From assembly GCF_021441885.1 (NCBI RefSeq), contig NZ_CP090438.1, forward strand, positions 372,001 to 436,000: 64,000 bases of DNA. The letters run 5' to 3'. Positions 24,254 to 32,455 of the stretch are shown in pieces. Below the pieces are notes generated by a model that saw only the letters and a program-made list of their open reading frames with translations, ran no database searches and had not been told where the DNA came from. Position 1 is the stretch's first letter; each line of letters begins with the position of its first letter. The position numbers were made by a program, and so were the translations under genes. This DNA is from Vibrio maritimus. Lineage in GTDB: Bacteria > Pseudomonadota > Gammaproteobacteria > Enterobacterales > Vibrionaceae.

Positions 24254-25117
24254 ATGGCTGGTGAGTCAGTTGATATCGAAACTCCGCTCGTGGATAGCCT
24301 GTCGCATGCAGAAAAATGGCTAACCAATAACTCTGATCTTCTGATCCAGTACGGTGTAAACATCATCTCTGCACTGCTTATCCTATTTATCGGTAACATT
24401 ATCGTTAAAGCGATAGCGGGCAGCGTCGCTAAGCTGCTGCACAAGAAGAAGATGGATAAAGCCGTCGTTGAGTTTATCCATGGGATTGTACGCTACACCT
24501 TGTTTGTTATCGTACTCATTGCTGCACTAAGTCGCATCGGCGTACAAACCGCCTCAGTGGTAGCAGTTATCGGTGCTGCCGGTTTAGCTATCGGTCTTGC
24601 TCTGCAAGGCTCGCTCTCTAACTTTGCAGCGGGTGTGCTTATTGTTGGTTTCCGTCCGTTTAAGTCAGGTGACTACGTAGAGATTGGTGGTGTAGCGGGT
24701 TCGGTGGATTCTATTCAGATTTTCCAAACCGTCCTTACCACGCCAGATAATAAAATGGTTGTAGTCCCAAACGCGTCAGTGATTGGCTCTCCGATCACCA
24801 ACTATTCGCGTCATGCAACTCGTCGTATCGACCACGTGATAGGTGTCTCTTATGGCTCTGATCTTAAAAAGGCAAAAGAGGTGATTCGTAAGACCCTTGA
24901 AGCAGACGAGCGCATCCTTAAAGAGCCTGGTATTACCGTGGGTGTCGTTGCACTTGCTGACTCGTCAGTGAACTTCGTAGCTCGCCCTTGGGTTCGTACT
25001 GAGCAATACTGGGACGTTTACTTTGATACCTTACAAGCGATCAAAGAAGCGTTGGATGCCGAAGGTATCGAGATCCCATTCCCTCAGATGGATGTGCACT
25101 TGAACAAAGTGGACTGA
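24254..25117 (+). CDS. mscS: Small-conductance mechanosensitive channel
   Basis: MscS opens under membrane tension and releases solutes during hypo-osmotic shock. The 287 residues are the normal length. Three N-terminal helices end in the pore-lining TM3 (VVAVIGAAGLAIGLALQGSL), followed by the beta domain FRPFKSGDYVEIGGVAGSV and the C-terminal cytoplasmic vestibule (PNASVIGSPITNYSRH, FPQMDVHLNKVD). The order fbaA-mscS-argO is shared with E. coli. The ATG follows AGAGG. Confidence 0.96.
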   Translation: MAGESVDIETPLVDSLSHAEKWLTNNSDLLIQYGVNIISALLILFIGNIIVKAIAGSVAKLLHKKKMDKAVVEFIHGIVRYTLFVIVLIAALSRIGVQTASVVAVIGAAGLAIGLALQGSLSNFAAGVLIVGFRPFKSGDYVEIGGVAGSVDSIQIFQTVLTTPDNKMVVVPNASVIGSPITNYSRHATRRIDHVIGVSYGSDLKKAKEVIRKTLEADERILKEPGITVGVVALADSSVNFVARPWVRTEQYWDVYFDTLQAIKEALDAEGIEIPFPQMDVHLNKVD

Positions 25118-25142
25118 TCGCTCAGGCGTTTAAGTCAGATGT

Positions 25143-25171
25143 AAAAAGGAGAAGCTAGGCTTCTCCTTTTT
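25143..25171. terminator. Bidirectional terminator mscS / deacylase gene
   Basis: AAAAAGGAGAAGC and GCTTCTCCTTTTT form a perfect 13-bp stem with tracts on both sides. It overlaps the last codons of the minus-strand gene. Confidence 0.9.
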
Positions 25172-25652
25172 CGATTTCAATGACTTGGTTTGGAATGCTA
25201 TCTAACACTTGTTTAAGAGTATTGCCATCAATACCAAATGTCCACTCGGGCTTACCTGGCGTATAGAGGATCTCTTCGGCATCAAACAAACGGCCATCGA
25301 CAACGATAGAGATGTCATCGGGCAAGCCGATAGGACAGACAGCGCCAGGAACACAGCCTATTTGTTCAATCATTTCTTCATTGCTACAGATAGAGGTGCG
25401 TTTGCCGAGCGCTTGTTTTAGCTGCGCTTTGTCTAGCCTTGAGTCTTTATCGGTTAGGAACAGAGCAAACCCACCGCCTTTCTTTTTCAAAAACAGGCTT
25501 TTGCTATGTAGCCCGGTCCAGCCAAGCTCTTTTGCTATACGAACATCAGTTTCAAAATCCAGAATAGGCTCATGTTGCCACTTGGAAAAGGAGACGGATA
25601 ACTGCTCCAAAAGCGCGACGTTAGCGAGGTAGATGGCTTCTGTTCTGTCCAT
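25155..25652 (-). CDS. YbaK/ProX-type aminoacyl-tRNA deacylase
   Basis: This 165-residue free-standing editing domain belongs to the YbaK/prolyl-tRNA-synthetase-associated family (PrdX/ProXp-ala type). Family features are KSLFLKKKGGGFALFLTDKD, the CVPGAVCPIGLP loop and the C-terminal PEWTFGIDGNTLKQVLD. Such proteins hydrolyse mischarged tRNA, often Ala-tRNA(Pro); the exact substrate is not provable from sequence. The ATG at 25652 follows GGAG. It ends 6 nt after argO and is probably cotranscribed with it. Confidence 0.85.
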   Translation of the reverse strand: MDRTEAIYLANVALLEQLSVSFSKWQHEPILDFETDVRIAKELGWTGLHSKSLFLKKKGGGFALFLTDKDSRLDKAQLKQALGKRTSICSNEEMIEQIGCVPGAVCPIGLPDDISIVVDGRLFDAEEILYTPGKPEWTFGIDGNTLKQVLDSIPNQVIEIEKGEA

Positions 25653-25658
25653 CAAGAC

Positions 25659-26279
25659 TTACTCCATTAATCCTTTTGTTAGTAACAGAGCAATAGTAAA
25701 CATCATTGCCGCCACCGCCAAGTCGATACCCTTTTTAACTTTCGGTTTTGATAGCGTTGGACCAAGTTTAGCTGCGCCCATCGACAGGGAATAGAACCAA
25801 ACGAATGACGCGAGTACTGTACCAATAGCAAAAGCAATTCGGTCATTCCCTTCAAATTGACCACCAATGGAGCCAAGGATAACAACCGTATCTAGATAGA
25901 GGTGTGGGTTCAATACCGTTACCGCTAGGGCTCCTAAAACCACTGTACGTCTTCCGCGTGCCAATACCTCACCTGAGGACTCTTTTGCTGCAGGTGCTTT
26001 AAACGCGCTGCGCAGTGACAACAAACCATACCCGGTTAGAAAGGCGATGCCACCTAAAGTGACAGCGGTAAGCAGCAGCTCATTTTGCGATAGAATCGCA
26101 CCGCCACCAAAGATACCCAGTGAGATGAACGTCATGTCTAGCAGGCTGCACACCGTTGCTGTTGTCAGGTGGTGATTGCGTTTAATCCCCTGATTTAATA
26201 CATAAGCGTTCTGAGCGCCAATTGGGATAATCATTGTTGCGCCCAATCCGAAACCTTGAAGAAGCACCCAAAAATTCAC
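25659..26279 (-). CDS. argO: Arginine exporter ArgO (LysE family)
   Basis: This 206-residue LysE/RhtB-superfamily exporter has six predicted helices. It carries the typical start LLQGFGLGATMIIPIGAQNAYVLNQGIKR and the VTVLNPHLYLDTVVILGS signature (the NPxxYLD motif of LysE). It exports arginine and probably lysine or canavanine analogues. It is divergent from argP, its known activator in E. coli, across a 121-bp control region. Confidence 0.92.
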   Translation of the reverse strand: MNFWVLLQGFGLGATMIIPIGAQNAYVLNQGIKRNHHLTTATVCSLLDMTFISLGIFGGGAILSQNELLLTAVTLGGIAFLTGYGLLSLRSAFKAPAAKESSGEVLARGRRTVVLGALAVTVLNPHLYLDTVVILGSIGGQFEGNDRIAFAIGTVLASFVWFYSLSMGAAKLGPTLSKPKVKKGIDLAVAAMMFTIALLLTKGLME

Positions 26280-26400
26280 TTTAATTTCCTCACCACTGCA
26301 TAAAAGAGAGCGAGAGAATAGCGATTCGATTATGATTAGGATAGTTAATAATATTAATGAGAAATAAGCTTAGCTAATGACTGTTTTGAGAGGTTAAAAG

Positions 26401-27297
26401 ATGCGCGGATTAGACTACAAATGGATAGAGGCACTGGATGCCATTGTTGAGCAAAAAAGCTTCGATAAAGCAGCGGAGCACTTGTATATCTCTCAATCTG
26501 CCGTATCTCAGCGCGTGAAGCAACTGGAAAAATGGTTAGCGCAACCGGTATTGGTTCGCGAGCAACCACCGCGTCCAACCGCTGTAGGTAAAAAGCTGTT
26601 AGGTCTATATCGTCGAGTGCGCCTACTTGAGCAAGAATTGGTGCCTGAGCTTGCCGCGGATCTTGGCGATAAACCTTTATCGGTGTCCTTGGCCACTAAC
26701 GCAGATAGTCTCGCCACTTGGTTACTTCCAAGTCTGTTTCCTCTGCTCGAATCTAAGCGTGTCGAACTCGACCTTATTGTTGATGATGAAGGTCGAACCA
26801 TAGAAAAGCTGAAAAATGGTGAAGTGGTGGGCGCAATCAGTCTCGAGCCACAATCAATCCCTGGCTGTGTAGCAGACTATTTGGGGCGCGTGGATTACCT
26901 TTGCGTGGCGAGCCCGAGCTTTATTAAGCGTTACTTTAGCCAAGGCGTGAATCGTGAAACCTTGATGAAAGCACCAGCGGTTGCTTATGATCAGCACGAC
27001 AAAATGCATCAGAAGTTTGTTAACCAGCACTTCAATATCATGCGTGGGAACATACTCAAACATACAGTGCGAAGCTCAGAGGCGTTTGTGAAGCTGGCTG
27101 TTGCTGGTGTCGCATACTGTCTGATCCCTAAGCTTCAAATCCAAGAAGAGCTAGAGTCTGGCGCCCTCATCGAATTGACCCCTAATATCTTACTGTCACA
27201 TCAGATCTACTGGCATCACTGGCAGCTTGAGAGCGGGGTACTCAGTGAAGTCTCAGATGCCATCATAGGACATGCTCGCCAGTTTTTACCGCAGTAA
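26401..27297 (+). CDS. argP: LysR-type regulator ArgP
   Basis: This 298-residue LysR-type regulator has an N-terminal winged helix-turn-helix (FDKAAEHLYISQSAVSQRVKQLEKWL) and a C-terminal effector domain. The ArgP-specific pattern PPRPTAVGKKLLGL and NADSLATWLLPSLFP distinguish it from other LysR proteins. In E. coli, ArgP-Arg activates argO, and lysine traps the complex in an inactive state. The divergent position next to argO supports the same circuit. Confidence 0.94.
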   Translation: MRGLDYKWIEALDAIVEQKSFDKAAEHLYISQSAVSQRVKQLEKWLAQPVLVREQPPRPTAVGKKLLGLYRRVRLLEQELVPELAADLGDKPLSVSLATNADSLATWLLPSLFPLLESKRVELDLIVDDEGRTIEKLKNGEVVGAISLEPQSIPGCVADYLGRVDYLCVASPSFIKRYFSQGVNRETLMKAPAVAYDQHDKMHQKFVNQHFNIMRGNILKHTVRSSEAFVKLAVAGVAYCLIPKLQIQEELESGALIELTPNILLSHQIYWHHWQLESGVLSEVSDAIIGHARQFLPQ

Positions 27298-27403
27298 CGA
27301 CAAAAACCTTTGGTCAACTTTCTGTCAGCTTTGCAATGTTTGGGAACCTATAGTCTGAACTTATGCCTAACATTGAGTATGAGAAATAAGACGAGGAGTC
27401 TTC

Positions 27404-28111
27404 ATGAAAAAATCGTTTGCTGGTAAATGGGTAGTCGGTGTATTAACTGCGAGTTTAGCTGCGGCACCGGTATTTGCGAGTCAACCAGACTTTGCTCACA
27501 TCTCCACAACGGGTTACGGCGAGATCCAGGCCAAGCCCGATATGGCTGAGTTTTCAGTTCGCGTGGTGCAATCACAGATGGATGCAGACCAGGCCAAGCA
27601 AGGTGTGGACTCCGTTGTCGATAAATTTCTTGATGGCTTAACCAAGAATGGTATCGATAAAGCGGATATCCAAAGCTCAAATTTGTATCTCTCGCCGCAG
27701 TATCACTACCCAGAAAAGGGCAAGCCAGAACTCATTGGTTATCGAGCTTCTCGCACGGTGACGGTTCAGGTGATGGATCTAGATAAGCTTAATAACTACT
27801 TAGACCTTGCTCTAGAATCTGGAATCAATCAAGTCGACAACATTCAACTGAAAGTGAAAGACGAAGGGCAGTATCAAGAAGCGGCTCGCATGGCGGCGAT
27901 AAAAGATGCGCAAAGCAAAGCGTCTTCATTGGCGAAAGGCTTTGAACAGCAGCTTGGGAATGTGTGGCGTATTGAGTACCGTCAGCAAATGAACCAACCG
28001 GTGGTGATGCGTGCGATGGCGATGGATAGTAAGGCTGAGTCAAATAGTTATCAGGACTCGGTGATTACGATTCGTGATCGGGTGGATGTGACTTATCGGA
28101 TTGGCAACTAA
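27404..28111 (+). CDS. yggE: SIMPL-domain periplasmic protein YggE
   Basis: This 235-residue SIMPL (DUF541) protein has a signal peptide (cleavage after VFA, about residue 25) followed by HISTTGYGEIQAKPDMAEFSVRV, the family's start. E. coli YggE lowers oxidative stress in the periplasm or membrane; the mechanism is unclear. The yggE/argO/argP neighbourhood is conserved. It converges with serA through a shared terminator. Confidence 0.9.
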   Translation: MKKSFAGKWVVGVLTASLAAAPVFASQPDFAHISTTGYGEIQAKPDMAEFSVRVVQSQMDADQAKQGVDSVVDKFLDGLTKNGIDKADIQSSNLYLSPQYHYPEKGKPELIGYRASRTVTVQVMDLDKLNNYLDLALESGINQVDNIQLKVKDEGQYQEAARMAAIKDAQSKASSLAKGFEQQLGNVWRIEYRQQMNQPVVMRAMAMDSKAESNSYQDSVITIRDRVDVTYRIGN

Positions 28112-28113
28112 CA

Positions 28114-28141
28114 AAAACGCCCTGCATTCGCAGGGCGTTTT
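28114..28141. terminator. Bidirectional terminator yggE / serA
   Basis: AAAACGCCCTGC and GCAGGGCGTTTT form a perfect 12-bp stem around ATTC. Confidence 0.92.
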
Positions 28142-28161
28142 ACTGTTTATGGGCGTGTCGA

Positions 28162-29391
28162 TTAGTGAAGAATACGCGCTCGCAACGTCCCTTCAATCTG
28201 CTTCAACTTCGCCAACGCTTCTTCCGAACGCGCCGTCTCAACATCAATCACTACGTAACCGATATCTGCAGAAGTCTGCAGGTACTGACCCGCGATGTTG
28301 ATCCCTTCATCCGCAAAGATGGTGTTGATTTGCGTCAGGATACCTGGGCGGTTTTGGTGAATGTGTAGCAGACGAGAACAGTCTGTGTGCTCAGGCAGTG
28401 ATACTTCTGGGAAGTTCACGCTTGATAGCGTTGAGCCGTTATCTGAGTATTTCGCTAGCTTACCAGCCACCTCAACACCAATGTTTTCTTGTGCTTCTTG
28501 AGTAGAACCACCAACGTGCGGTGTAAGGATCACGTTGTCGAACTTCATCAGTGGAGACTCAAAAGGGTCTGCATTGGTTTTTGGCTCTTCAGGGAATACG
28601 TCAATCGCTGCACCTGCTAGGTGACCGCCTTCAAGTGCATCACAAAGCGCAGGGATATCAACTACAGTACCGCGCGCGGCGTTAATGAAGATTGAGCCAG
28701 GCTTCATGCGTTCGAACTCTGCCGCGCCCATCATGTTCTTAGTACCTGCGGTTTCTGGAACGTGCAGTGAGATCACGTCACACTTGTTCAGTAACTCAGT
28801 CATGGTGTGGACTTGAGTCGCATTACCAAGAGACAGTTTGTTCTCGATGTCGTAGAAGTAGACGCGCATACCTAGGTTTTCAGCAATGATACCCAACTGA
28901 GTACCAATGTGACCGTAACCGATGATACCTAGGCGCTTACCACGAGCTTCATAAGAGTTGTCGGCACTCTTCTTCCAGATGCCACGGTGAGCCAGTGCAT
29001 TCTTTTCTGGAATACCACGAAGTAGCAATAGAATCTGACCAAGTACTAGCTCAGCTACACTTCGCGTGTTTGAGAATGGAGCGTTGAAGACAGGCACACC
29101 GCGCTTGGCAGCGGCTTCAAGGTTAACTTGGTTAGTACCGATACAGAAACAGCCAATCGCCACCAGTTTCTCTGCCGCGTTGATCACCTTGTCAGTTAGG
29201 TTAGTACGGGAGCGAATACCGATAAAGTGCACGTCTTTTACCGCTTCCATTAGCTCTTCTTCTGGCAGAGAGCCTTTGTGGTAAGTGATGTTGGTGTAAC
29301 CGGCAGCTTGTAGAACCTCTACAGAAGATGGATGCAAACCTTCCAGCAGAAGAATCTTAATCTTGTCTTTTTCCAGTGAAACTTTGGCCAT
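28162..29391 (-). CDS. serA: D-3-phosphoglycerate dehydrogenase
   Basis: SerA oxidises 3-phosphoglycerate, the product of Pgk, into 3-phosphohydroxypyruvate for serine synthesis. The 409-residue protein has the NAD fold GIIGYGHIGTQLGIIAE, catalytic ENIG/AARGTVVDIPAL and HVGGS blocks, and a C-terminal ACT domain (HIHQNRPGILTQIN) for serine feedback. ATG 29391 follows AAGGATGAG and gives MAKVSLEKDKIK as in E. coli; an ATG six codons upstream is less likely. Confidence 0.97.
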   Translation of the reverse strand: MAKVSLEKDKIKILLLEGLHPSSVEVLQAAGYTNITYHKGSLPEEELMEAVKDVHFIGIRSRTNLTDKVINAAEKLVAIGCFCIGTNQVNLEAAAKRGVPVFNAPFSNTRSVAELVLGQILLLLRGIPEKNALAHRGIWKKSADNSYEARGKRLGIIGYGHIGTQLGIIAENLGMRVYFYDIENKLSLGNATQVHTMTELLNKCDVISLHVPETAGTKNMMGAAEFERMKPGSIFINAARGTVVDIPALCDALEGGHLAGAAIDVFPEEPKTNADPFESPLMKFDNVILTPHVGGSTQEAQENIGVEVAGKLAKYSDNGSTLSSVNFPEVSLPEHTDCSRLLHIHQNRPGILTQINTIFADEGINIAGQYLQTSADIGYVVIDVETARSEEALAKLKQIEGTLRARILH

Positions 29392-29586
29392 TGAACTCAT
29401 CCTTAACATGGGAAATTTGGGCTAAATTGGCGCACATTTGACAGTGAGAATATCAGGGAGGGAGCTTCCAACTGCTTGAGGCAAACGTTTTCCTTGTGCG
29501 TCTTGTGACCAATAAAGTAACAAAAAAGTTTAACGATGGGTAAGAAAATTACGGAATAAGGCATAATTTTCTTATAGGAAAACGAA

Positions 29587-29610
29587 AAAACGGCACCAAG
29601 GGTGCCGTTT
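29587..29610 (-). terminator. Terminator of rpiA
   Basis: On the minus strand AAACGGCACC and GGTGCCGTTT form a stem around CTT, followed by a T run. It lies 74 nt after the rpiA stop and before serA. Confidence 0.88.
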
Positions 29611-29683
29611 GTAGTCAAATGACGTAACCACGTTCAATATATCGGCCAGTTATAAATCTGGCGACAACGTGAATGTGGGGTCA

Positions 29684-30340
29684 TTAATCTTCGATTTTTG
29701 CGCCTTCTGGCGTACCTGTGATGATTACGTCGGCACCACGGTGCGCGAACAGACCCACAGTAACAACACCTGCTAGTGCGTTAATGCTGTCTTCCATCGC
29801 TTTTGGATCAGTAATTTGCATACCGTGTACATCTAGGATCACGTTGCCGTTATCCGTTACCACGCCTTCACGATATACAGGGTCACCACCAAGTTTTACT
29901 AGTTCACGAGCCACGTAAGAGCGCGCCATTGGGATGACTTCAACTGGAAGAGGGAACTTACCCAATACGTCTACAGCCTTAGTACCGTCAACAATACACA
30001 CGAACTTGTCTGAGATAGCTGCAACAATCTTCTCACGAGTGAGCGCCGCACCGCCGCCTTTGATCATGTCGCGAGTTGCGTTGATTTCATCAGCGCCATC
30101 GACATATACATCGAGCGCAGCCACATCGTTACAATCGAAAACTTCGATGCCAAGCGCTTCTAGCTTCTCAGTAGAAGCGATAGAGCTTGAAACAGCACCT
30201 TTGATGTCTTCTTTAATTGTGCCTAGTGCATCAATAAAGTGGTTAACAGTAGAGCCAGTGCCGACACCGACAATGCTGCCTTTTTCAACATACTTTAGTG
30301 CCGCCCAACCAGCAGCTTTCTTCATCTCGTCTTGAGTCAT
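29684..30340 (-). CDS. rpiA: Ribose-5-phosphate isomerase A
   Basis: RpiA interconverts ribose 5-phosphate and ribulose 5-phosphate, feeding transketolase and nucleotide synthesis. The 218 residues are normal. Signatures are VGVGTGSTVNHFIDALG near the N terminus, DVYVDGADEINATRDMIKGGGAALTREKIVA with the active-site Asp and Lys/Glu residues, and FPLPVEVIPMA. The serA-rpiA-argP grouping matches E. coli. Confidence 0.97.
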   Translation of the reverse strand: MTQDEMKKAAGWAALKYVEKGSIVGVGTGSTVNHFIDALGTIKEDIKGAVSSSIASTEKLEALGIEVFDCNDVAALDVYVDGADEINATRDMIKGGGAALTREKIVAAISDKFVCIVDGTKAVDVLGKFPLPVEVIPMARSYVARELVKLGGDPVYREGVVTDNGNVILDVHGMQITDPKAMEDSINALAGVVTVGLFAHRGADVIITGTPEGAKIED

Positions 30341-30440
30341 GGTGAAATCCCAGTTTTTAGATTTAAGGTGAAAATGCGGGCGAATTATATATCAAAATCA
30401 TTAAAAAATGAGCGTAAAGTTGGCGAAATGAAGAAAATCG

Positions 30441-30463
30441 CCAAAAAACAGCAATCGTTTGCT
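30441..30463 (-). terminator. Weak terminator after fau
   Basis: On the minus strand AGCAA and TTGCT form a 5-bp stem followed by GTTTTTTGG, shortly after the fau stop. The short stem makes this a modest prediction. Confidence 0.4.
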
Positions 30464-30476
30464 CGGTGGAGGGGAT

Positions 30477-31064
30477 TTACCAGCGCCAGATCTTGCTCGG
30501 TGTCATGATGGTACTAAGAGGAATGTCCCAGAACTCGGTAGGAAGCGCGCTTACCTGCTGACAGTCGTGCGCAAGTCCAATCGCGATAGGACCAGTTGAC
30601 TTTGACTCCCAGGGTGCCAACGTTCGATCATAGTAACCCCCACCCATACCCAAGCGTTGACCCTGCTCGTCAAAGGCGACAAGTGGCGTAAAAATGATAT
30701 CGAGGTCAGCGACAGGGCAAATCATTTGCTTATCAAGGCGCGGCTCGAGGATCTTATATTGGTTGTACACCAGAGGCGTTGTCGGTGCGTAACGCAGAAA
30801 CAATAATTGGCCCTTGGAAAAAGGGTGAATCACGGGAAGGTAGGTGTCGATGCCTTGCTGCCAGCACCATTCAATCATTGGCTGGGCATCTAGCTCACCA
30901 TCGGTGGCAAGATACAGGGCTATCTTTTTCGCTCGGCTAAGTTCTGGTAACTGCTTAGCACGCTCGACTAACTCATCAGAGTATCGGATTTGTTGGTCTG
31001 AACTGATGGCTTGGCGGCGACCTCGAATCAAGGTTCGAATTTGCTGCCTAGTCGATAATGACAT
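30477..31064 (-). CDS. fau: 5-formyltetrahydrofolate cyclo-ligase
   Basis: This 195-residue enzyme (YgfA/MTHFS family) uses ATP to turn 5-formyl-THF into 5,10-methenyl-THF. It begins with the RQQIRTLIRGRRQAI helix, and the family signature GQRLGMGGGYYDRTLAPW is present near residues 135-152. It lies directly after 6S RNA on the same strand, as ygfA does in E. coli, so both are likely made from one primary transcript. Confidence 0.94.
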   Translation of the reverse strand: MSLSTRQQIRTLIRGRRQAISSDQQIRYSDELVERAKQLPELSRAKKIALYLATDGELDAQPMIEWCWQQGIDTYLPVIHPFSKGQLLFLRYAPTTPLVYNQYKILEPRLDKQMICPVADLDIIFTPLVAFDEQGQRLGMGGGYYDRTLAPWESKSTGPIAIGLAHDCQQVSALPTEFWDIPLSTIMTPSKIWRW

Positions 31065-31070
31065 TAGGAA

Positions 31071-31250
31071 TACCCCAGAGTGCCGTTGAGGATTGTGGCC
31101 CTTGAACCAGCTGGTTCAAGGCGGATCAGCAATGGTAACCGTAGGCTTCTCGGTACGGGCCGAGCTTGCTCAATAGCTATCAAGTACTAACCCTTTGGTA
31201 TTGCTTATCGGCTCAGGGACTTAAATCCACTGACGCACACCCCAGGGTAA
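31071..31250 (-). ncRNA. ssrS: 6S RNA
   Basis: This RNA of about 180 nt mimics an open promoter and holds sigma-70 RNA polymerase in stationary phase. Read on the minus strand it contains GTCCCTGAGCCGATAAGC near the 5' side and CCTTGAACC...GGTTCAAGG near the 3' side, both diagnostic of enterobacterial/vibrio 6S RNA. The ends ACCCTGGGG and CTCTGGGGT pair to close the terminal stem. Location between zapA and fau is the same as in E. coli. Exact ends are inferred within a few nt. Confidence 0.93.
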
Positions 31251-31252
31251 AA

Positions 31253-31564
31253 TTAGGCTTGCTGTCCTTGCTTTACTTTGCTGATGGCATCATCAAGCGA
31301 TGCCGCGAGCTGCTCCATGCGCTCGTTCATTTCAGTCACTTCTTGAAGTGACTCATTACTGCGGTTGTTAAGCTCATACGACATATTAAGTGCCGCGATG
31401 GTAAGCAGTTTCAACTCGTTGGTTACTTTAGTCCTTTCGGACATTTCTTGCAATCGGTTATCCAAGTCTTTCGCTGCTTGAACAAGGGTATCTTTCTGAT
31501 CTGCAGGACAATTTACCCGAGTCAGTTTACCCAAAATTTCAACTTCGACAGCTTGATTTTCCAT
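31253..31564 (-). CDS. zapA: Cell division protein ZapA
   Basis: ZapA bundles FtsZ filaments at the division site. The 103-residue form starts MENQAVEVEILGKLTRVNCP, the usual N-terminal globular domain, and ends in a long coiled-coil helix (about residues 50-95). A reading frame continues 35 codons upstream but lacks homology and a better start. The stop lies 2 nt before the 6S RNA 5' end, so the 6S promoter must sit inside zapA or 6S is cut from a zapA transcript. Confidence 0.92.
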   Translation of the reverse strand: MENQAVEVEILGKLTRVNCPADQKDTLVQAAKDLDNRLQEMSERTKVTNELKLLTIAALNMSYELNNRSNESLQEVTEMNERMEQLAASLDDAISKVKQGQQA

Positions 31565-31839
31565 AATGACAAGAACTCTTTTAAGTATCACCAATAGCGG
31601 TAATGTTGAGGGAGAAACTATAGGTAAAGCCACATTAAGATTCAAGCTTTTCCGGTGACTCAGTGTCAAATGCGTGGCTAATCACACACGAAATCGACAA
31701 TTCGCACAAAAGCTATTCAGAAACGAGCGCGACACCATTTCCGCCAAGTGTGTGAAGTGGTAGCATGGCACATCAAATTTGAATCAAGGTAGTCTGTTCT
31801 TTTTACCACTGACTACCCTACAGGACAACGAGTATCGTT

Positions 31840-32421
31840 ATGAGTGAATCAACACTACCCGATTACATTGCGGTGGCGACAGAGCTACAGCAGGCAGGAC
31901 TTGCCGTTTCCCCAGCAGAACTACACGGCCTATTGGTCGGTATGTTGAGTGGTGGTTTAGGGCTAAAGGATGACAGCTGGCAACCGCTATTGTTTGATTA
32001 CACCAACGATGGCCTCGGTTGGCCGCAATCATTGTTGACTCGCTCTAGAGAGTTTCTTGATCTTTCTATCAAAGAGCTCACGGCTGAGCAGAGCTTTGAG
32101 CTCGCACTGTTTATCCCTGGTGAAGGTGTGGAAGCCGATCTGTTCGAACAAGCTGATGGGCTCAGCGAGTGGGTCAATCACTTCATCTCTGGCTTGGGGC
32201 TTATTAATGCTCAGCTTGCTAAGGCATCGGCGGACACCAAAGAAGCGCTCGCGGACCTAGAAGAGATCGCAAGATTAGGCATCGATGAAGATGATGATAT
32301 GGAAGAGCAGGCACAGTTGCTTGAGCAGGTTATTGAGCATGTTAAAGCGTGCGTTCTGACCATCCATGCAGAGTTTGGCGTAAAACCAAGTAAAGAATCA
32401 GAGACACCTACTATCCACTAG
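31840..32421 (+). CDS. ygfB: UPF0149 family protein YgfB
   Basis: This 193-residue YecA/YgfB-family protein has the conserved VSPAELHGLLVGMLSGG start and an acidic helical C terminus without the SEC-type zinc tail of YecA. In Pseudomonas a YgfB homologue modulates alginate/AmpDh3-linked beta-lactam response, but the general role is unclear. It is divergent from zapA across 275 bp, in which no specific element was recognised. It precedes ubiH. Confidence 0.9.
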   Translation: MSESTLPDYIAVATELQQAGLAVSPAELHGLLVGMLSGGLGLKDDSWQPLLFDYTNDGLGWPQSLLTRSREFLDLSIKELTAEQSFELALFIPGEGVEADLFEQADGLSEWVNHFISGLGLINAQLAKASADTKEALADLEEIARLGIDEDDDMEEQAQLLEQVIEHVKACVLTIHAEFGVKPSKESETPTIH

Positions 32422-32455
32422 GGTCTGAGAGGGTTTGGCTACAAGGAGAATATCC

